A stretch of DNA of 64,000 nucleotides from PHAA01 sp034927445. Lineage in GTDB: Bacteria; Bacillota; Syntrophomonadia; Syntrophomonadales; Syntrophomonadaceae. Location of the stretch: contig JAYFPZ010000026.1 of NCBI GenBank assembly GCA_034927445.1, positions 80,690-144,689 on the forward strand. The letters are read 5' to 3'. A program made the position numbers and the translations under genes. Below are positions 60,289-64,000 of this stretch, piece after piece; within the stretch, counting starts at the first letter, position 1; each line of letters starts with the position of its first letter. The notes under the pieces are model-generated. The model had not been told where the DNA came from and did no database searches. It saw nothing but the letters and a program-made list of their open reading frames with translations.

Positions 60289-61410
60289 ATGGGCAATAAA
60301 ATAGTTGATTTAAAAGATGCCAAATTTATAATATACGATCAATTAAATATTGAAAAACTATTCAATTCAGAACGTTTTTGCGGCCATTCAAAAGATATAA
60401 TTGATATGACAATTAATGCTGCGGAAAAGCTGGCGGAACAAAATATGATCCCGCTGGAAGGATATTCTCTGGGTAGCGCCGCTTATTTACATGCCTTGAA
60501 TTTTGCTCGCGAAAGAAAACAGGGCCTCACCTTGGACCAAAAGAAAGGCGAAGAGGTTCCGATCATTGAACATCCTGATGTGAGAAAAAACCTGTTGTGG
60601 ATGAAGTGTTTTACTGAAGGAACCAGGGCTCTTCTCCTATATACGATTTATTGCATTGATCTGAAGTCTGAAACTGTGAATGAAAATGAAAAGCGAAACC
60701 TTAATAATACTATTAAGGTACTGACTCCCATTTGCAGAGCTTACAGCAGTCAAAAGGGTTTTGAAGTATGTGTCCGTTCCCTACAATTCCATGGCGAGTA
60801 CGGTTATTGCCAGGAATATAATGCGGAGCAGGTTCTTCGAGAAATCACAACAATTTTTAAAGAGACCAACAGTATACCCAGCAATGACCTGCTGGAACAT
60901 GAAATCGGCTTAAATGGTGGAGCTGCTTTCCGGTCGGTAACAAATGAGATGAAAGCAACAGTCAAACAAGCATCCTCAATAATTGATTTATTGTGGTATG
61001 CAGAAGATGTTGGCAAATATGTAAGCATGCTGGAAGATGTGAGCGATCAACTTCTGTGCCAAAAAGTTGCTGGGCAGACATTTTTGGCATATTCCTGGGC
61101 AAGCCAGTACCTGGATATTTTTGGAGATATCGTGCTTGGTTGGATGTTCCTGTGGCAGGCAATGATTGCTGGTGATAAGTTAAACGGTATTTTTGAAAAA
61201 CAGGGGGCAGCAGATAAAATTACCAGGGACATCATTATTAATAAAAATCCAGATGCAACGTTTTTAGCAAGCAAGATCGTAACGGCCAAATTTTATATAG
61301 GGTGCGTGCTTCCAGAGGTTATAGGAAAGATTGAAGCCATACAGAAAAATGATAATAGTATCTTAAAGATGGATCAGTCTTTCTATATAGAAAATATCAT
61401 ACTTGATTGA
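60289..61410 (+). CDS. Acyl-CoA dehydrogenase with the central domain deleted (probable pseudoenzyme)
   Basis: 373 residues; AAGGAGAAG before the ATG. Residues 1-55 resemble the extreme N-terminus of long acyl-CoA dehydrogenases (KFIIYDQLNIEKLF...), and from about residue 58 (GYSLGSAAYLHALNFARERKQG) the C-terminal helical and extra domains follow (KKGEEVPIIEHPDVRKNLL, TPICRAY, FHGEYGYCQEY). The middle FAD-binding part is missing. The catalytic base block IYEGTN reads IFKETN, so the Glu is lost. It cannot be a normal dehydrogenase. The frame is intact and has a sigma-54 promoter. Confidence 0.85.
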   Translation: MGNKIVDLKDAKFIIYDQLNIEKLFNSERFCGHSKDIIDMTINAAEKLAEQNMIPLEGYSLGSAAYLHALNFARERKQGLTLDQKKGEEVPIIEHPDVRKNLLWMKCFTEGTRALLLYTIYCIDLKSETVNENEKRNLNNTIKVLTPICRAYSSQKGFEVCVRSLQFHGEYGYCQEYNAEQVLREITTIFKETNSIPSNDLLEHEIGLNGGAAFRSVTNEMKATVKQASSIIDLLWYAEDVGKYVSMLEDVSDQLLCQKVAGQTFLAYSWASQYLDIFGDIVLGWMFLWQAMIAGDKLNGIFEKQGAADKITRDIIINKNPDATFLASKIVTAKFYIGCVLPEVIGKIEAIQKNDNSILKMDQSFYIENIILD

Positions 61411-61429
61411 AACCCAAATAAAATAGGGC

Positions 61430-61725
61430 CACCTTCATACCGATGAATTGTATAGGCAAATCATAGTAATCTTTTTAGTCCATCCGAGCCTGATAACGGT
61501 TTTTTCCCCTGAACCTCAATAATAAAGCTTGCAAATCCATCGGCATATCACCGATTTCATCCAGGAAAATAGTACTATAGTCCGTCAACTCAAATTTGCC
61601 TACATTTCCGCCCCTCCTTGCCCCTGTAAAAGCTCCTCATCATAACCAAATAGATTCACTGGCTATAAGTTCCCTGGGAAGCGCAGCGTAATTTAAGGCC
61701 ACATACGGATTTTTGTTCCCTATTG
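61430..61725 (-). pseudogene. Frameshifted AAA+ fragment of a sigma-54 activator
   Basis: The minus strand reads NPYVALNYAALPRELIASE, then (frameshift at LFGYDE) GAFTGARRGGNVGKFEL, TIFLDEIGDMPMDLQALLLR, and after another shift EKTVIRLG. This is the Walker/GAFTGA/DEIGDM core of the sigma-54 activator family. The sensor and HTH parts are missing and there are stops. It lies between the truncated dehydrogenase and the second CoA-transferase, upstream of a sigma-54 promoter. Confidence 0.75.
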
Positions 61726-61747
61726 TCGTGATACTGAAATTTCACAT

Positions 61748-61763
61748 TTGGTACAATTCTTGC
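61748..61763 (+). promoter_or_regulatory. Sigma-54 promoter of the second CoA-transferase
   Basis: TTGGTACAATTCTTGC, ten bases between GG and GC, 85 bases before the TTG start at 61848. Confidence 0.8.
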
Positions 61764-61847
61764 AACTTCAGTCAAGCGATAGGAAAGTGCCGGCCTGTAT
61801 TTAAAGGTGAGTGAGTTTAGTCTTTTAACAACACTGGAGGGATTAAG

Positions 61848-63215
61848 TTGAACTATATGAAAGAATACAGCAGCAAATTGGTTCCGGTCGATGAAGCAGT
61901 AAAGGTAGTGAAATCAGGAGATTTGGTTCATTATGGGGAGTTTATGATGTGTTCAAGATATCTGGATGCTGCTCTTGCTCTCAGAACTGAACAACTGTAT
62001 GACGTATATATACGAACGACAGGATGTCCCTTTCCTCCTAAGACGGTTCTGGGAGATCCGGAGAGGAAGCACTTTATTTTCAATGACTGGCATTTTAGCG
62101 GAGCCAGCCGAAAATTGCACAACGACAACCTTTGTAATTATATCCCTATTACCTATAATGAAGGCCCGCCTATTTTAGATAGGGGTTATGTTCCAATTGA
62201 TGTAGCTATGCTTATGGTTGGCCCGATGGATAAACATGGCTATTTTAACCTGGGAACATCCAACTCGGTAACGCCGTCTGTTGCCAAAACAGCCAAAATT
62301 GTTATTGTTGAGGTAAACCATAATATTCCGAAGTGTCTGGGGGGCAATGATGAATCACTTCACATTTCAGACATTGATTATATAGTAGAAGGGGATGACC
62401 GGCCGCTGATACAGCTGCCCGAAGTACCTGTTACTGAATTAGATAAGAAGATTGCCGGTATGGTTATGGAACAGATCCCTGACGGAGCTTGCATGCAACT
62501 AGGGATTGGAGGCATGCCTAATGCCATAGGAGCTATGATTACTCAATCAGACCTCAAAGATTTAGGTGTTCATACGGAAATGCTGGTTGATTCTTTTGTA
62601 GATATGTACGAGTCCGAGAAACTTACCGGCCGATGCAAAAACCTGAATAAAGGTAAGATTGTATATACTTTCGCTATGGGAACAAATAAATTATATGAAT
62701 TTCTGGATGATAACCCGGCTTGTGCAATTTATCCGGTGGATTATACCAATGATCCCTATATAATCGGGCAGAATGACAATGTAATGGCCATAAATAATGC
62801 TCTGGAGATTGATCTGTACACTCAGGTTTCCTCAGAATCGTTCGGGTACAGACAAATATCCGGAACCGGAGGACAGATGGATTTTATCAATGGTTCATTC
62901 AGATCCCGGGGCGGCAAAGGATTTATTTGCTTAACTTCAACATACACAAACAATCAGGGCAAAATGGTTTCCAGAATAAGGCCGACCTTTAGTCCCGGGA
63001 CCGTTGTTACCCTCCCCCGGGGACTCAATTTTTATATAGTAACTGAATATGGGATGATACAGCTCAAAGGTAAGTCTACCTGGCAACGGGCAGAAGAATT
63101 AATAAGCATAGCACATCCCGCTTTTCGGGACCAACTTATAGAGGAAGCCAAAAAAATGCATATTTGGACCAGAACCAATAAAATAAATTATTCAATTTCT
63201 GGAGAGATAGCTTAA
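61848..63215 (+). CDS. Acetyl-CoA hydrolase/transferase family CoA-transferase (butyryl-CoA:acetate type), copy 2
   Basis: 455 residues from TTG 61848; GGAGG 7 bases upstream decides against ATG 61857. Same fold and landmarks as the copy at 54497: start EYSSKLVPVDEAVKVVKSGD, glutamate E244 in VHTEML, GTGGQMDF and the end IAHPAFRDQLI. The two differ at many positions, so the duplication is not recent. Own sigma-54 promoter. Likely CoA acceptors are acetate and a fatty acid. Confidence 0.9.
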   Translation: MNYMKEYSSKLVPVDEAVKVVKSGDLVHYGEFMMCSRYLDAALALRTEQLYDVYIRTTGCPFPPKTVLGDPERKHFIFNDWHFSGASRKLHNDNLCNYIPITYNEGPPILDRGYVPIDVAMLMVGPMDKHGYFNLGTSNSVTPSVAKTAKIVIVEVNHNIPKCLGGNDESLHISDIDYIVEGDDRPLIQLPEVPVTELDKKIAGMVMEQIPDGACMQLGIGGMPNAIGAMITQSDLKDLGVHTEMLVDSFVDMYESEKLTGRCKNLNKGKIVYTFAMGTNKLYEFLDDNPACAIYPVDYTNDPYIIGQNDNVMAINNALEIDLYTQVSSESFGYRQISGTGGQMDFINGSFRSRGGKGFICLTSTYTNNQGKMVSRIRPTFSPGTVVTLPRGLNFYIVTEYGMIQLKGKSTWQRAEELISIAHPAFRDQLIEEAKKMHIWTRTNKINYSISGEIA

Positions 63216-63321
63216 ACCAACAAACTGAGGACTGTGGATCTTGTTCCGATAGTTACCCAGATGAATTTCTGCCTCTTACAATTTAAATTCTGCTATTAAT
63301 TTTATTACCTTTAATATTTTG

Positions 63322-63337
63322 TTGGCATGTTTTTTGC
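63322..63337 (+). promoter_or_regulatory. Sigma-54 promoter before the nfnA-like gene
   Basis: TTGGCATGTTTTTTGC, ten bases between GG and GC. The small frame at 63402 and the nfnA-like gene at 63561 follow. Confidence 0.8.
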
Positions 63338-63401
63338 TCTTCAAAGATTGAGAAGCAACTTACGATATATTTGTGCGCAAAAGAAAAGGAGGTGTAAAAG
63401 A

Positions 63402-63458
63402 GTGGAACTTGAAGGCGTAAGGGTTCGGACCAAAGAACTTTATGGTAAAGGAGGGTAA
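63402..63458 (+). CDS. Possible leader peptide or gene remnant
   Basis: 18 codons with a strong AAAAGGAGG 8 bases before the GTG (VELEGVRVRTKELYGKGG). Too short to recognise; could be a leader peptide for the nfnA-like gene or the start of a lost gene. Confidence 0.3.
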   Translation: MELEGVRVRTKELYGKGG

Positions 63459-63560
63459 TTGCAGGATATATATTAGCTTCATAATTTCTATGGGATCACC
63501 AAAATATGAGTAGAGTACTCGGAGACTATAAAGATGTTATTCAAGAGAAGGAGTGATACG

Positions 63561-64000
63561 GTGTTTCCAATATTAAATAAAGTGGTATTGGCACCTGTTA
63601 TAAATCAGTTGACGATAAGTGCTCCTGATATAGCATGGAAGGCTCGACCTGGCGAGTTTGTTATTTTACGGATTGATGATAATGGGGAGAGAATACCTCT
63701 AAGTATTGTAGACTTTGATCGGAATAAAGGGACCATTACGTTAGTTTTCAAAGAAGCTGGAAGATCAACGTTCGAACTGGGAAAATTAAAACAAGGTGAT
63801 TACATTAGGGATATAGCTGGACCATTGGGGAGAGCCTCCGAGATTACAAAACTAGGGAGAGTGATTTGTATAGGGGGCGGCGTACAAATTGCTTCAATAT
63901 ATCCGATAGCCCGGGCATTGAAGGAGATGGGCAACGAAGTAATTTCGATCATCGGTGCGGACAATAAAAACCATTTAATTTTTAGCCAAGCAATGAAGGC
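63561..64000 (+). CDS. NfnA-like FAD/NAD-binding subunit (ferredoxin:NADP oxidoreductase alpha type), 5' part
   Basis: 146 codons to the window edge, GTG start with AGAAGGAG 7 bases upstream (ATG 63534 is in frame but less likely). FPILNKVVLAP at the start, KARPGEFVILRIDDNGERIPLSI (FAD-binding R-x-x-S/T type), GPLGRAS and CIGGGVQIASIYPIARALKE (NAD-binding glycines) are those of NfnA / the dihydroorotate dehydrogenase electron-transfer subunit. NfnAB couples NADH and ferredoxin to NADP. The usual partner nfnB would lie beyond the window. Confidence 0.82.
   Translation, partial: MFPILNKVVLAPVINQLTISAPDIAWKARPGEFVILRIDDNGERIPLSIVDFDRNKGTITLVFKEAGRSTFELGKLKQGDYIRDIAGPLGRASEITKLGRVICIGGGVQIASIYPIARALKEMGNEVISIIGADNKNHLIFSQAMK

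Noticed and set aside
1..64000. CRISPR arrays, rRNA operons, complete insertion sequences, toxin-antitoxin pairs
   Set aside because: No regularly spaced repeats, rRNA-like sequence or intact transposase was seen; only an IS fragment at 56285.

Overview
The window looks like chromosome from an anaerobic, syntrophic-type Firmicute, most likely Syntrophomonadaceae or a close relative. I infer this from a trimeric NADH-type [FeFe]-hydrogenase (HydABC) with its maturases, a FixABCX electron-transfer system, butyrate-type beta-oxidation genes (two acetate/butyryl CoA-transferases, 3-hydroxybutyryl-CoA dehydrogenase, acetate transporter), minCDE, SLH surface proteins, Shine-Dalgarno sequences of the AGGAGG type and frequent TTG/GTG starts. 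No rRNA and no CRISPR array were seen.

Layout. 0-6 kb: end of an MBL-fold hydrolase, a secreted-type esterase, then a sigma-54 activator whose sensor half resembles the H-cluster domain of [FeFe]-hydrogenases, followed by a three-gene operon of unknown function with a near-consensus sigma-54 promoter. 6-13 kb: citrate synthase, acyltransferase, aminotransferase, Tex, DUF1540 and DUF502 proteins. 14-19 kb: cobalamin riboswitch and cobT-cobU-cbiB-cobS-cobD (nucleotide-loop assembly of B12). 19-24 kb: VTT-domain membrane protein, MarR regulator and fixABCX, with MarR-like palindromes overlapping the fix promoter. 24-31 kb: minD-minE-minC, PBP1A, subtilisin-like protease, PPDK regulatory protein, GIY-YIG protein and a small paralogous pair. 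31.7-36.8 kb: a very large SLH surface protein split by a frameshift at a run of six G. 37-45 kb: tRNA-Pro, an AT-rich patch, TSUP transporter, SatD/DUF3307 pair, crotonase-family enzyme, GT4 and PIG-L proteins. 45.6-54.2 kb: hydF-aspA-hydG, a TM1266-type regulator and hydA-hydB-hydC, all on the minus strand.

54.4-64 kb is the most unusual part: a sigma-54-controlled butyrate/acetate island. At least five good -24/-12 promoters (strict GG-N10-GC spacing) precede a CoA-transferase, hbd, a truncated acyl-CoA dehydrogenase, a second CoA-transferase and an nfnA-like gene. Between the intact genes lie remnants I could read by translating the gaps: a decayed crotonase (about 55.9-56.1 kb), the 3' end of a second crotonase after hbd, an acyl-CoA dehydrogenase that has lost its central FAD domain and its catalytic glutamate, a transposase fragment, and a frameshifted AAA+ piece of a sigma-54 activator. 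The island appears to have been built by duplication of beta-oxidation modules and is now being pared down.

Together the genes describe fatty-acid oxidation coupled to hydrogen production: CoA transfer and beta-oxidation enzymes generate NADH and reduced ETF, FixABCX and an Nfn-like protein redistribute electrons, and HydABC disposes of NADH electrons as H2. Two dispersed intergenic repeat families (13/19/25.6 kb and 30.4/45.4 kb) are also present. All assignments are from reading the sequence; no database search was possible.
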